A stretch of 64,000 nt of DNA, taken from Mycobacterium sp. 155 (GTDB taxonomy: Bacteria > Actinomycetota > Actinomycetes > Mycobacteriales > Mycobacteriaceae). Positions 51,273-61,079 of this stretch are shown one piece after another (within the stretch, counting starts at the first letter, position 1; every line of letters starts with the position of its first letter). The notes beneath the pieces are model-generated. The model did not search any database. It saw nothing but the letters and a program-made list of their open reading frames with translations, and was not told where the DNA came from. The stretch is taken from the NCBI RefSeq assembly GCF_000373905.1, contig NZ_KB892705.1, positions 4,104,478-4,168,477 on the forward strand, in the 5' to 3' direction. The translations under genes were made by a program, and so were the position numbers.

Positions 51273-52427
51273 TCACCGGGTTCGAATCAGCCAGAGTTGG
51301 TCCGTGGACTCCGCGGGACCAACCGCGCCGGTCTGCAGTACCAGGTCGAATGCCTCGGCACGGATGCGCCGGTCGGTGTAGAGCAGGACGACGACACCGG
51401 CGTTGAAGGGCGCAGTGATGATCTGTCCGATGACGCCGCCGATCGCCGAGACGATGAGACCGGGAATCGAGATGCCGCCGGGTCCGGTACTCAGCAGCGC
51501 GCCCACGGCGCCGAATGGCACGCTGACCGCGACCGCGATCAGGTTGGCCACGATCGTGGCCAGCAGCCAGATGCCGAGCACGCGCCAGAAATCGGGCTTC
51601 ACCAGAGCGAACGACCGTGCGACGGCGGCGAACACGCTCTGGTGCTCCAGCACGATCAGCGGCGGGGCGAACAGCAGCACGGTGACCGCGTAGATGAGGC
51701 CGACGATCGCCGCCAGCACCAGTGGGGCGCCGACGACGAACGCCGCGACGCCACCGCCCACCCCGGCGACCATGACGATGACGAGGGCGATGATCGCGCC
51801 CACCAGTCCGAATGCCAAGGCTTCCAAGGCGGTCAGGCCGATCAGCGCCCAGAATCTGCCGCGCAACCGTTGCCAGGCCTGTCCGATGGTGATGGTGCCG
51901 CCGAAAACCGCGCGCCCTACCACCACGGTGAGCATGCCGCTGAGCAGCACGCCGGCCAGCGCCGTGACGATGATGCCGGCGAAGCTCCCCGCCGAGACCA
52001 GCGCCAGCGCACCCGCGGACGGTGTATCGCCCTGCAGAGTCGAGTCGAAAGTGCTGAAGGTGGCCAACGGCCCGATCTGCAGCAGCAACGAGATGATTTG
52101 GGCCACTACGACGACGATGGTTGTCAGACCGAGCGTCGCCTTGGGGTTGGCCCGGATGTAGTTCACCGCGCCGTTGAAGATGTCCGAAAGGCTCAGCGGC
52201 CGTAACGGAATGACACCCGGCTTGAACGCCATCGGGTAGCCCGGCGGCGGCCCGTACGGCGGGTAACCGGGCGGGGGGCTGTACCCAGGCGGGCCGTAAC
52301 CCGGCGGGGGACCGTAACCGTATGGAAGTCCATAACCGGGTGGTGGCGAGTAGCCAAGCGGGGGTCCGTAGCCCGGCGGGCCCGGCGGCGGCGGATACGG
52401 CGAATACCCGTCGGCGTCGTTGGTCAT
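51273..52427 (-). CDS. Multi-pass membrane protein with Pro/Gly/Tyr-rich N terminus
   Basis: 384 residues. The first 65 residues are a low-complexity cytosolic tract of PPGYGPP repeats (SPPPGYGLPYGYGPPPGYG); the rest has about six transmembrane helices (ATLGLTTIVVVVAQIISLLL, SFAGIIVTALAGVLLSGML, ALAFGLVGAIIALVIVMVAG and others), a glycerophosphodiester-type or DUF7544-like membrane domain. Orthologue of Rv3689. It heads the minus-strand cluster to DUF4129, MoxR and DUF58. ATG at 52427 chosen; the long in-frame extension upstream is a shadow of genes on the other strand. Confidence 0.85.
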   Translation of the reverse strand: MTNDADGYSPYPPPPGPPGYGPPLGYSPPPGYGLPYGYGPPPGYGPPGYSPPPGYPPYGPPPGYPMAFKPGVIPLRPLSLSDIFNGAVNYIRANPKATLGLTTIVVVVAQIISLLLQIGPLATFSTFDSTLQGDTPSAGALALVSAGSFAGIIVTALAGVLLSGMLTVVVGRAVFGGTITIGQAWQRLRGRFWALIGLTALEALAFGLVGAIIALVIVMVAGVGGGVAAFVVGAPLVLAAIVGLIYAVTVLLFAPPLIVLEHQSVFAAVARSFALVKPDFWRVLGIWLLATIVANLIAVAVSVPFGAVGALLSTGPGGISIPGLIVSAIGGVIGQIITAPFNAGVVVLLYTDRRIRAEAFDLVLQTGAVGPAESTDQLWLIRTR

Positions 52428-52496
52428 CTCTCCATCCTGTCGAGGACCGGCAAAATTGACAACGTGACCCATCGCCCGGCGGCGTAGGTTGTGGCC

Positions 52497-52961
52497 ATGG
52501 CCGAACTCAAGGATCGATTGCGCGCGGATCTGACTGCGGCGATGAAATCGCAGGACAAGTTGCGTACCGCGACGCTGAGAATGGTGCTGGCCGCGATCCA
52601 GACCGAAGAGGTCTCCGGCAAGCAGGTGCGCGAACTGTCCGATGCCGAGGTGATCGCCGTGCTGTCGCGCGAAGCCAAGAAGCGCGGGGAATCGGCCGAG
52701 ATCTACACCCAGAACGGGCGTGGTGAGTTGGCGGCCAATGAGCATGCCGAGGGCAGGGTGATCGATGAGTACCTGCCGACGCCGCTGACCGACTCCGAGT
52801 TGGCCGATGTCGCCGATTCCGCCATCGCCCGGGTGGCCGAAGACATCGGCGAGCGCCCGAGCATGCGCCAGATGGGACAGGTGATGAAGATCGCGACGGC
52901 GATCGCCGACGGCAAGGCTGATGGCGCGCGGTTGTCGGCGGCCGTCAAGTCCCGCCTGTAG
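52497..52961 (+). CDS. GatB/YqeY domain protein
   Basis: 154 residues, all helical. YqeY motifs: LKDRLRADLTAAMKSQDKLR, LRMVLAAIQTEEVSGKQVRE, REAKKRGESAEIYTQNGRGE, EEYLP-type IDEYLPTPLTDSEL, MRQMGQVMKIATAIADGKAD. It resembles the tail of GatB, which recognises tRNA in the amidotransferase. Orthologue of Rv3688c. ATG 52497 is preferred to GTG 52491. Confidence 0.92.
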   Translation: MAELKDRLRADLTAAMKSQDKLRTATLRMVLAAIQTEEVSGKQVRELSDAEVIAVLSREAKKRGESAEIYTQNGRGELAANEHAEGRVIDEYLPTPLTDSELADVADSAIARVAEDIGERPSMRQMGQVMKIATAIADGKADGARLSAAVKSRL

Positions 52962-52974
52962 GTGGGGGCTTTTC

Positions 52975-53472
52975 TCACCCCTGTCTGGCGAAGTAGCGCT
53001 CGCCGTCGGAAACCAGCCGGCCGAACGTCGCCTTGACCGCCGGGGCCAGCGCCTTGAACGGCAGCGTGAACGTCGGCTTCGGTTCGATCGCCACGATCCA
53101 GGTGAACTGTGTCCGCCTGTCACCGGCGGGCTCGATCAGGTAATCCTCGGCGAACCGCTGCAGGGTGGGAATGTTGGCGTGGTCGACGGCGAACGAGTAC
53201 CGCCGGCCTTCCTCCCACCGGAAGAACGTCTCGTGCACCTTCACCACACCAGGCGCGAGCGCCACTTCGCGGGAGCTGCCGACCCCGAACGGCCGCGGCG
53301 AGAGCCAGGTGACCCGGGTGACCGACGGCCCCCAGGCGGCCAGCGACTCGTCGGAGGTCAGCGATTCCCACACCCGTTGCGGCGGTGCGGCAAACCGTTT
53401 GACGTAGCGGAAGATGTGCGGCGCCGTGGTGAAGAAATCGGGGTCGACAGATTTCAGCGTGAACCGGGGCAT
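52975..53472 (-). CDS. SRPBCC (START-like) protein
   Basis: 165 residues. Helix-grip fold with FAAPPQRVWESLTSDESLAA, a central beta region (VHETFFRWEEGRRYSFAVD) and a long C-terminal helix (FKALAPAVKATFGRLVSDG). Lipid or polyketide-binding is typical but the ligand is unknown. The stop is 13 bp beyond the convergent YqeY stop. ATG at 53472 fits the family better than 53484. Confidence 0.85.
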   Translation of the reverse strand: MPRFTLKSVDPDFFTTAPHIFRYVKRFAAPPQRVWESLTSDESLAAWGPSVTRVTWLSPRPFGVGSSREVALAPGVVKVHETFFRWEEGRRYSFAVDHANIPTLQRFAEDYLIEPAGDRRTQFTWIVAIEPKPTFTLPFKALAPAVKATFGRLVSDGERYFARQG

Positions 53473-53518
53473 ACCAATGAGCATGCCAGCAGCGCGGTCT
53501 GCTCGACCGTTGAAAGCA

Positions 53519-53557
53519 GCAAGGGCCCCGACCGGATTGCCTGGTCAGGGCCCTTGC
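53519..53557 (-). terminator. Terminator after repeat protein gene
   Basis: GCAAGGGCCC and GACC pair with GGTC and GGGCCCTTGC across one mismatch around a short loop. It lies just after the stop of the 53566 gene. A related hairpin terminates tRNA-Pro. Confidence 0.75.
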
Positions 53558-53565
53558 CTGTCAGC

Positions 53566-54879
53566 CTAGTCGGCGTCGGCGGATTCGGCTTTCGCGTGCT
53601 TGGACTCTGTAGCCTTCTTCAGCGAGTCACGCAACTTTTTGGTCGCCGAACTAACCGGATTGTTGGTCTGCGCGCGGTGCTTGCCGACCTTCTGCGCGTC
53701 GACCGATTTCGTCGACTGCGCGTTCGTCGTGCGAGCTGTCGTGCTCTGACCGCTCTGTGTGGCTGCCCCACCGAAGCGGTTGTTGTTGATTGCGACGCCG
53801 GGACCGGACTGCGTGGGAGTCCGATCGTCGGCAAAGACCGAACCGGCGAACGCCAGCGGGCCGGGACCCGCTGCCACGGTGTTCCCGGTGCCGAAGACAT
53901 TGAACCCGGCGTTGAAGTTGCCGGGTGTGGAATCACTCGCACCGGCCCTGATGACGTTCGCACCTCCCCCTACGTTCAGGGCGGCATTCACATTGCTGCC
54001 GGGTCCACCCGCAGACAGCTCGTTGGCTCCGCCGAGCACGTTGAGAGCCAGGTTCCGGTTGCTCCCCGGTCCCCCGGACGACAGCTCATTGCCATTGCCG
54101 GCAATGTTCCTCGCGCCGTTGAAGGACCCGCCTGTCGCCGTGATGGCGTTGTCGCTACCCAAAAAGTTGAGGGCCACATCCGACAAGCCGACTTGGGTGG
54201 TGATGTCGTTGTTGTCGCCGAACAGGTTTCGAGCGAGATTGCCGGAGCCGCCCTGTACCGTCACGGTGTTGTCGCTGCCGAAGATGTTCCTGGCCGTGTT
54301 CGCATTACCGGCTTGTATTGTCAGGTTGTTGTTGTCGCCGAAGGCGTTCCGGGCCCAGTTCGCCACACCACCGTTCACCGTGACGACATTGTTGTCGCCG
54401 AACACATTTCGCGCCCAGTTCACATATCCGGCCTGGGTGGTGACGACGTTGCCGTCACCGAGGATGTTGGTGGCGGTATTGAACAGGCTGCCTGTTGTCG
54501 AGACGGTGTTGTTGTCGCCACCGATGTTTGTGGCCCAGTTCGAGATGGCGCCCTCGGCCACAACGGAGTTGTTGCTGCCAAAGGCGCTGATGGCCAAGTT
54601 TAAGATCGACCCCCCGCCGGTAGCGGCCGTGTTGTTCATCCCCAGGGCGAATGCCCCGCCAACGGACCCTTCGGCGTGCGCCGACGCTCCGTCGCCGACG
54701 GCGACGGCCCAACTCAACAGATTGCTCGTGCAGTCGGCGCTGTTGCCGATGCCGAAGAATGACGCACAGGTCGCATTCGCGATGGGAACTGCCCCTAGCC
54801 CGACGGATGCGAACAACCCGCTTGCGACGGCTCCGGCGGCAATCGTGCGTGATGTTTTCACCGTGCTGTATGCATTCAT
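53566..54879 (-). CDS. Secreted Asn/Gly-rich solenoid protein with 20-residue repeats
   Basis: 437 residues. A signal peptide (about 1-36, cleavage near ANA/TCASF) is followed by a Cys pair region (TCASFFGIGNSADCTSN) and, from about residue 95 to 340, roughly 12 repeats of consensus N-x-ARN-x-FGDNN-x-VTxQxGxxN, 20 residues long (60 bp), some enlarged to 22 and 25. Such Asn ladders with NN turns suggest a right-handed beta-solenoid. The last 100 residues are disordered and Lys/Ala/Ser/Asp-rich (KKLRDSLKKATESKHAK). It is probably a surface protein unique to mycobacteria; function unknown. Confidence 0.82.
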   Translation of the reverse strand: MNAYSTVKTSRTIAAGAVASGLFASVGLGAVPIANATCASFFGIGNSADCTSNLLSWAVAVGDGASAHAEGSVGGAFALGMNNTAATGGGSILNLAISAFGSNNSVVAEGAISNWATNIGGDNNTVSTTGSLFNTATNILGDGNVVTTQAGYVNWARNVFGDNNVVTVNGGVANWARNAFGDNNNLTIQAGNANTARNIFGSDNTVTVQGGSGNLARNLFGDNNDITTQVGLSDVALNFLGSDNAITATGGSFNGARNIAGNGNELSSGGPGSNRNLALNVLGGANELSAGGPGSNVNAALNVGGGANVIRAGASDSTPGNFNAGFNVFGTGNTVAAGPGPLAFAGSVFADDRTPTQSGPGVAINNNRFGGAATQSGQSTTARTTNAQSTKSVDAQKVGKHRAQTNNPVSSATKKLRDSLKKATESKHAKAESADAD

Positions 54880-54913
54880 TCTTATTCCTACCCATGATGA
54901 GACTGTCAGAGCG

Positions 54914-55258
54914 TCACGCTAGCGCGCAGTTGCCAAGACCGGCGCTAGTTGGCCGAAAACAACGACGGAATTGCCGTATCGCACGCTGTGGCTTACCCTC
55001 ATCTGCCCACGCCGTGCGATACGGAATTGGTTCGTACTGGGCCTGAGATCGCAAATCGTCCACCCCCCGCACGCCGTTAGCGATCTGCGCCTGGTCGCCG
55101 TTAGGTGTCCAGTTCCCTGGCTTTGCCAGCGGCAGCTGAATATAGCGCAAGGCGGCGCTCAGCGCTGCGGCGACGACGAACAGCAGCAGGCCGAGCGCCA
55201 CCAGAACCACACCACCGAAAAGCGGACCAATCCGGAGTAACCCGGGTATTCGAGGCAT
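54914..55258 (-). CDS. Small single-pass membrane protein (114 aa), tentative
   Basis: An N-terminal hydrophobic helix (PLFGGVVLVALGLLLFVVAA) followed by a basic hydrophilic region. ATG at 55258 gives this topology; the region upstream is integrase remnant on the other strand. No recognisable family. It is separated by 34 bp from the repeat protein gene and could be co-transcribed. Confidence 0.5.
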   Translation of the reverse strand: MPRIPGLLRIGPLFGGVVLVALGLLLFVVAAALSAALRYIQLPLAKPGNWTPNGDQAQIANGVRGVDDLRSQAQYEPIPYRTAWADEGKPQRAIRQFRRCFRPTSAGLGNCALA

Positions 55259-55317
55259 CGAGGATTCGCTGACTGCGATCCGCCGCCAAGACCGTTCTAG
55301 TGCCAACCACGGTAAGG

Positions 55318-55860
55318 GAATGCGCTGGCGTGCAAGGTATGTCGGCGAATCTGACAATGAGCATGCGAAGGGTTTTGCTCGCAAGGTCGACACGACGGAG
55401 TGGCTTGACGGCATTGCATTGTGTCGCGCCTGGTGCGGGAACGGTCACGGTCGGGAAGATGTATACGCAGTGGCTGAAAACACCAGCACACGTGAAGGAT
55501 TCAACGAACGCCGCCCGGTCCTCGGCGTGGGCGGTGCATGTCCGCGATGCTTGGAAAATACCGCAGTTGCCGAGGTCAGGCGTCGTCGTCGGTGCGCTCC
55601 TGGATCACCACACTGATGGAGGGCGGTTCGGAGGCTCCGACGATCGAGGCATATCTCACCCACCAGCAGGTAGGCGTCTGCGGTACGCAGAGATGGCTGC
55701 GTTGCGGGTGGGGGATTTCGACATGCTTCGCCGACGGGTGAACCACGAGCGCCGTTCGGTGCCGTTCCTGAAGTTCCTCGTCGTCGAGCTGGCTACTCGG
55801 ATGGAAGGCAAGGGCCCCGACGATCTGGAAACTATTGCGGACAGAAGGCGAACCAGCCTC
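55318..55860 (+). pseudogene. Decayed phage-type tyrosine integrase next to tRNA-Pro
   Basis: In one frame RWRARYVGESDNEHAKGFAR and KVDTTEWLDG match the arm-binding domain of actinophage integrases. A shift leads to another frame with RYAEMAALRVGDFDMLRRRVN and HERRSVPFLKFLVVELATRMEGK, the start of the catalytic domain, with an internal deletion between them. The active-site Arg-His-Arg-Tyr set is not complete. It ends just before the tRNA-Pro gene, the usual attachment site for such elements, so it is a relic of an integrated phage or plasmid. Confidence 0.75.
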
Positions 55861-55870
55861 GTAATACAAC

Positions 55871-55905
55871 AAGGCCCTGACCGGGTCATTCCTGGTCAGG
55901 GCCTT
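55871..55905 (-). terminator. Terminator of tRNA-Pro
   Basis: AAGGCCCTGACC pairs perfectly with GGTCAGGGCCTT, with an 11-nt loop, 10 bp after the tRNA 3' end. Confidence 0.85.
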
Positions 55906-55915
55906 ACTTGCACTG

Positions 55916-55989
<74 letters not shown>

Positions 55990-56121
55990 CGTGAAGCCAC
56001 GACAGCGTATCGCACCGGGGCGGTCGAAAGCCAAATCGACGTTCACGGTCCGCCGCGGGATGGATTAGGCGTGTCGGTGGCGTTGTACATACTGAACCCG
56101 CCGGCATGACTGGAGATCACC

Positions 56122-56217
56122 ATGACCACCCTGGGCGCCACCTTTTACCTGGGCTTTTTCGCACTTGCAGCGTTGTGGCTGTTCGTGACGGCCGACAGCT
56201 CAGGACCAGGAGCCTGA
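56122..56217 (+). CDS. Candidate 31-residue single-span membrane protein
   Basis: ATG at 56122 opens [20 protein letters not shown] followed by [11 protein letters not shown] and TGA. One clean transmembrane helix, a GGAG ribosome site 7 bp upstream and no overlap on the same strand make it a plausible small gene, although too short to prove. Its last 18 bp overlap the convergent cysteine synthase end. Confidence 0.5.
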   Translation: MTTLGATFYLGFFALAALWLFVTADSSGPGA

Positions 56218-57291
56218 GCGTTCGAACTCGGCCAGTACCGCTGCGGGCCCGGACGGGTCCAGTCCGTGGGCGCTCACCCAGTCGTCGTTGAAATAGGTGT
56301 CGGCGTAGCGGTCGCCGCTGTCGGCCAGCAGCGTCACCACCGACCCGCTCTTTCCGTGTTTGACCATCTCGGCGAGCAACCCGAATGCGCCCCACAAGTT
56401 GGTCCCCGTGGATGGCCCTACTCGTCGCCCCAGCACAGCGCTGACATGACGGGACGCTGCGACCGATGCGGCGTCAGGCACTGAAATCATGCGGTCCACA
56501 ACGTCGGGTAGGAACGACGGCTCCACCCGCGGTCTGCCGATCCCTTCGATACGTGACGAGGCGCCTGTGACGATGTCTCTGCCCTGCGCGTAGGACGGGA
56601 AGAACGCGGAGTTCTCGGGATCGACTACGCAGAGCCGGGTCGCATGGCGTCGGTATCGGATGAACCGGCCGATCGTCGCGCTGGTGCCACCGGTGCCGGC
56701 CCCCACCACGATCCATTCCGGGATTGGGTGAGCTTCCAGCTCCATCTGCTCGAAGATCGACATGGCAATGTTGTTGTTGCCGCGCCAGTCGGTGGCCCGC
56801 TCGGCGTTGGTGAACTGGTCCAGGTAGTGCCCGCCGGTCTCGGCCGCGAGTCGTTGCGCCTCCGCATATACCTGGGACGATTCGGCAACGAAATGGCAAC
56901 GGCCGCCTTGTGATTCGATGAGTGCGATTTTCGAAGCGCTGGTGGAGGCCGTCATCACCGCGATGAACGGCAAGCCCAGCAGCGCCGCGAAATATGCCTC
57001 AGAGACCGCCGTCGAGCCCGATGACGCCTCGATCACCGTGGTGTTCTCGCCGATCCACCCGTTGCACAGGCCGTACAGGAACAGCGACCGGGCAAGCCGG
57101 TGCTTGAGGCTGCCGGTGATGTGGGTCGACTCGTCCTTGAGGTACAACGCCACGTCGACGCTGTCGCTCCACGCCGTCGGCAACGGGTACCGCACCAGAT
57201 GCGTGTCGGCGCTGCGGCGGGCGTCGGCCTCGATCAGCTGGACCGCATTGTCCACCCACTCGCGTGGCTGGCTGCGGGACGCCGTGGTCAC
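56200..57291 (-). CDS. cds1: PLP-dependent cysteine synthase/cysteine desulfhydrase (Cds1-like)
   Basis: 363 residues of fold-type II PLP enzymes. The Schiff-base Lys is in [36 protein letters not shown] binds the substrate carboxylate, and [20 protein letters not shown] binds the PLP phosphate. Orthologue of M. tuberculosis Rv3684, reported as a cysteine desulfhydrase producing H2S (recalled). The GTG start at 57291 overlaps the metallophosphoesterase stop (GTGA). Confidence 0.87.
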   Translation of the reverse strand: MTTASRSQPREWVDNAVQLIEADARRSADTHLVRYPLPTAWSDSVDVALYLKDESTHITGSLKHRLARSLFLYGLCNGWIGENTTVIEASSGSTAVSEAYFAALLGLPFIAVMTASTSASKIALIESQGGRCHFVAESSQVYAEAQRLAAETGGHYLDQFTNAERATDWRGNNNIAMSIFEQMELEAHPIPEWIVVGAGTGGTSATIGRFIRYRRHATRLCVVDPENSAFFPSYAQGRDIVTGASSRIEGIGRPRVEPSFLPDVVDRMISVPDAASVAASRHVSAVLGRRVGPSTGTNLWGAFGLLAEMVKHGKSGSVVTLLADSGDRYADTYFNDDWVSAHGLDPSGPAAVLAEFERSGSWS

Positions 57292-58244
57292 CGTGCAGAG
57301 ACGGTCGGTGAGGACGTGCCGGCACGACTGCCGACATGACCACCGCCTGTGGGCGCTGCGACCAGAGTCAGCAGCGTCGCCTCCGGGCGGCAGCAGAACC
57401 GCAGCGGGGCGTATGGGGAGGTGCCGATACCCGCCGACACGTGCAGCGCCATGTTGGCCCCCCAACGGGAGGCGCCCTTAGCCCGTGACCGGTCCAGATC
57501 GCAATTGGTGACGAGCGCGCCGTAGAACGGAAGGCACAATTGGCCGCCGTGGGTGTGGCCGGCCAGCACCAGCTGGTAGCCGTCGGCGGCGAACCGGTCC
57601 AGCACGCGTGGTTCGGGGGAGTGGGTCAGCCCGAGGGTGAGATTCGCGGCCGTGTTGGCCGGTCCGGCGATGGTGTCGTATCGATCCCGCTTGAGGTGCG
57701 GATCGTCGACGCCGGCGACCGAGATGTGTAGCCCGGCGACCTCGATGTCGCGATGGGTGTGGGTGAGATCCAGCCAGCCCCGCTCTGTGAAGGCCGCCCT
57801 CAGGTCCTGCCACGGCAGCGGCTCGCCGTGCACGCGGTGCTGGGGTTTGATCACGTAGTTGAGCGGGTTCTTCAACCGGGGCGCGAAGTAGTCGTTGCTG
57901 CCGAACACGAACAGCCCCGGCACCGAAAGCAGCTCGCTCAGCGACTGGACGACGGCAGGCACCGCCTTGGTGTGCGCCAGATTGTCGCCGGTGTTGACCA
58001 CCAGGTCGGGCTCGAGCCGGGCCAAGTCGCGCAGCCAGGCCTGCTTACGTTGTTGACCCGGCCGCATGTGCAGATCAGACAGGTGGAGCACCCGTAGCGG
58101 CGATGAGCCCGGCGCCAGCACCGGCATGGTCGCTTCCCGCAGGACGAATGCATTGCGTTCGATGACGGACGCATACCCGATCCCGGCCACCAACGAGCCC
58201 GTGGCGACAGCGGCTGTCTTCTTGACTACCGAGGCTGCTGACAT
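57288..58244 (-). CDS. Membrane-associated metallophosphoesterase (YkuE/Rv3683-like)
   Basis: 318 residues. An N-terminal hydrophobic segment ([18 protein letters not shown]) is followed by calcineurin-like phosphoesterase motifs: [55 protein letters not shown] (GHTHGGQ). Dinuclear metal site complete. The C-terminal part ends in a Gly/Ser tail. Upstream is ponA2, as in other mycobacteria, hinting at a cell-wall or lipid-phosphate role. Confidence 0.93.
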   Translation of the reverse strand: MSAASVVKKTAAVATGSLVAGIGYASVIERNAFVLREATMPVLAPGSSPLRVLHLSDLHMRPGQQRKQAWLRDLARLEPDLVVNTGDNLAHTKAVPAVVQSLSELLSVPGLFVFGSNDYFAPRLKNPLNYVIKPQHRVHGEPLPWQDLRAAFTERGWLDLTHTHRDIEVAGLHISVAGVDDPHLKRDRYDTIAGPANTAANLTLGLTHSPEPRVLDRFAADGYQLVLAGHTHGGQLCLPFYGALVTNCDLDRSRAKGASRWGANMALHVSAGIGTSPYAPLRFCCRPEATLLTLVAAPTGGGHVGSRAGTSSPTVSAR

Positions 58245-58326
58245 GGTGGCAGCCTACTGCCCGATGCTGTGCACTCACCGCTTCTTGGCCGGTCGCGGTC
58301 GGCAACCGCACATCACGATCTGACTG

Positions 58327-60783
58327 TCACGGCGGTGGCGGCGGCGGAGGTGGACCGAGCACCGGGACGGTGATCGGTGGCAGTCCGGGGATCTCCACGA
58401 CCGTCTGGCCGAGGTCGGGCGGCGGGCCGCCGGGCATCGGCGGTGCTACCGGTGGAGGGGGTGGCGGAGGTGGTGGCGGCGGGACGCCGTTGCTGATCTG
58501 GATCGTGATGATCGAGCCGGGGATGGTCTGCCCACTGGGAGTCGTGCCGAGGACAGTGCCGTACTTGGCGTTGCTGTTGACCGAGTTGGTGCCGTCGGCG
58601 ACCTGGAAACCGGCCTCCTTGAGCCGTTGTCGGGCCGAGTTCTCGTCCATCCCGTTGACAACGGGTACCTGCGAACCGGGCCCGCCGTCGACATACCGCG
58701 GATCGGTCGGCGGTAACGCGATCGGACCGAAGTTGTTGGCGATGGGCTTCATCGCGGCGAACCATGTGCGGGCCGGCTCGTTACCGCCGAACAGGTTGCC
58801 GGACCCGCACTGGCGCAGCGGGAACGAGCACAACTCGCTGGGCGTGGACGAGTCGTCATAGATGTAGTTGGCCGCGGCGTACTGATTGGTGAAACCGAGG
58901 AACGCCGACGATCGGTTGTCCTCGGTGGTGCCGGTCTTGCCGGACATCGGCAGATCCCACCCGACCGAGGCCGCCGCACCCGCCGAGGTGCCCGCGCCGC
59001 TGTCGTCCTTGCTCATCGCGTTGGCCAGGGTGTTCGCCAGGCCTTCGGGCACCACTTGCTCGCAGGTCTCGGTCGTCACCGACACCTCCTGGCCGTGGCG
59101 GTCGACGACTTTGTCGATCGGGTTGGGTGGGCACCACATACCACCGGAGGCCAGCGTGGCAGCCACATTGGACAGCTCCAGCGCATTGACCTCGAGTGGA
59201 CCGAGTGTGAACGAGCCGATGTTCTGCCGCTTGACGAAGTCGGCGAGACTCTCGTTGCTGTCGGGGTCGTAGTCGCGTGCCGTGCCGGGCATGGCGTAGG
59301 ACCGCAAGCCCAGCTTCACCGCCATGTCGACCGCGCGCGGCACTCCGACCTGCGATATGAGCTTGGCGAACGCGGTGTTGGGCGAGGTGGCCAGCGCTTC
59401 GGTGACGCTCATGGAGCCTCGGTAGTTGCCGGCGTTCTTCACGCACCAGGTTTCCTTCGGGCATCCCGGAGTGTCGCTACTGCCCAGGCCCTTGGCTTGG
59501 AAATACCCCGGCACCGGCAGGGTGGCGTTGATGCCCATCCCCATGTCCATGGCTGCCGCCGTGGTGAAGATCTTGAAGATCGAGCCCGCACCGTTGCCTG
59601 CGAGAGAGAACGGTTGCGGCTGCATGGTTTCGCCGGCGTCGGTGTTCAGGCCATAGGTGCGGTTGCTGGCCATCGCCACCACCGGGTGCGAGGTCTTGCC
59701 CGGCTTGACCACACTCATCACGCTGGCGATGCCGTCGATGCTGGGGCTGGCGATACTGTCGATCGCGGACTTGACCGGCACCTGTACATCGGGATCCAGG
59801 GTGGTCTTGATCAGATAACCGCCCTTGGCGACCTGCTCTTTGCTGAGGCCCGCCCGGGCCAGATACTCCAGCGCGTAATCGCAGAAAAACGCCCGGTCGC
59901 CTGCGGCGATGCAACCGCGGGGGAGTTGGTTGGGCTGCGGCAGGATGCCCAGCGGCTGCTCCTTGGCGGCCCGCAGCGCCTCGGCCTCCTGGGGAATGTT
60001 GTCGATCATCGTGTCCAGCACCAGGTTCCGACGGGCCAGCGCGCCGTCGGGGTTGGTGTAGGGGTTGAGCGTGCTTGTGGACTGCACCATGCCGGCCAGC
60101 AGTGCGGCCTGCTGCCAGTTCAGTTCGGAGGCGTTGACGCCGAAATAGGTCTGCGCGGCGTCCTGGATGCCGTACGACCCGTTGCCGAATGACACAAGAT
60201 TGAGGTAGCGGGTGAGGATCTCGGGCTTGGTGAACGTCTTATCCAGCGTCAGCGCCATCCGGATCTCGCGCAGCTTGCGGGCCGGGGTGGTCTCGATGGC
60301 GGCGCGGCGCTCGGCGTCGGTCTGGGCGACGACCAGCAGTTGGTAGTTCTTCACATACTGCTGCTCGAGTGTGGAACCACCGCGAGTGTCGGTGTTGCCG
60401 GACAGATAGCCGGAGAGACCGGTCAGTGTGCCCTGCCAGTCCACGCCGTTGTGTTCGGCAAACCGCTTGTCCTCGATGGAGACGATCGCCAACTTCATGG
60501 TGTTGGCGATCTGGTCGCTCGGCACCTCGAACCGGCGCTGCGAGTAGAGCCACGCGATGGTGTTGCCCTTGGCGTCGACCATCGTCGACACCTGCGGCAC
60601 GTCGCCCTCCACCAGTGCGGCGGAGCCGTTGGCGACAACGTCGGAGGCCCGGTTGGACATCAGTCCGAATCCGCCGACGACAGGGAACATGAAGGCGGCC
60701 ACCAGGACGCTGGCCAGCAGGCAGCACCAGGCGAGCTTGATGACCGTGACCGTGGTAGGCGGTCGCGTCGGCTGGTCCGGCAT
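58327..60783 (-). CDS. ponA2: Bifunctional penicillin-binding protein with PASTA domain
   Basis: 818 residues. N-terminal transmembrane helix (LAWCCLLASVLVAAFMFPVV); GT51 glycosyltransferase (about 75-260) with SIEDKRFAEHNGVDWQGTL and GGSTLEQQYVKNYQL; transpeptidase (about 330-660) with GSIFKIFTTAAAMD (SxxK), SPN in ATSPNTAFAKLI, and KTGTTEDN; then a PASTA domain (about 690-755, MDENSARQRLKEAGFQVADG) and a Pro-rich tail. Polymerises and cross-links peptidoglycan. Orthologue of Rv3682. Confidence 0.95.
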   Translation of the reverse strand: MPDQPTRPPTTVTVIKLAWCCLLASVLVAAFMFPVVGGFGLMSNRASDVVANGSAALVEGDVPQVSTMVDAKGNTIAWLYSQRRFEVPSDQIANTMKLAIVSIEDKRFAEHNGVDWQGTLTGLSGYLSGNTDTRGGSTLEQQYVKNYQLLVVAQTDAERRAAIETTPARKLREIRMALTLDKTFTKPEILTRYLNLVSFGNGSYGIQDAAQTYFGVNASELNWQQAALLAGMVQSTSTLNPYTNPDGALARRNLVLDTMIDNIPQEAEALRAAKEQPLGILPQPNQLPRGCIAAGDRAFFCDYALEYLARAGLSKEQVAKGGYLIKTTLDPDVQVPVKSAIDSIASPSIDGIASVMSVVKPGKTSHPVVAMASNRTYGLNTDAGETMQPQPFSLAGNGAGSIFKIFTTAAAMDMGMGINATLPVPGYFQAKGLGSSDTPGCPKETWCVKNAGNYRGSMSVTEALATSPNTAFAKLISQVGVPRAVDMAVKLGLRSYAMPGTARDYDPDSNESLADFVKRQNIGSFTLGPLEVNALELSNVAATLASGGMWCPPNPIDKVVDRHGQEVSVTTETCEQVVPEGLANTLANAMSKDDSGAGTSAGAAASVGWDLPMSGKTGTTEDNRSSAFLGFTNQYAAANYIYDDSSTPSELCSFPLRQCGSGNLFGGNEPARTWFAAMKPIANNFGPIALPPTDPRYVDGGPGSQVPVVNGMDENSARQRLKEAGFQVADGTNSVNSNAKYGTVLGTTPSGQTIPGSIITIQISNGVPPPPPPPPPPPVAPPMPGGPPPDLGQTVVEIPGLPPITVPVLGPPPPPPPP

Positions 60784-61079
60784 GGGTATAGAGTAACGAC
60801 GCTTCCGTGGGGGTTCACCGGCGAGCAGACCAACGGCGTTACCACGATCTCGCTGGGGAAAGGGCGGAAACGGTGGGAAGCCTTGTCAGACTGCACGGCC
60901 GTCCCAAAAAAGTGCCTCGCAAACTGTTGCGTTAATACCCTCTGACCACCTAGCTTGGACACACAGTGCGACCCAGGTAACACACACTGGCGCAATGTGG
61001 CGTAGATCGCATCAGCGTTCTACACCGGAGGGCTCACCGTTGACCATGACGGTCGAGGGTTGGAACGAAGGGATCGCTG

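Noticed and set aside
52428..53123. Long in-frame extension of the Pro-rich membrane protein
   Set aside because: It runs antisense through the YqeY gene; the family N terminus starts at 52427.
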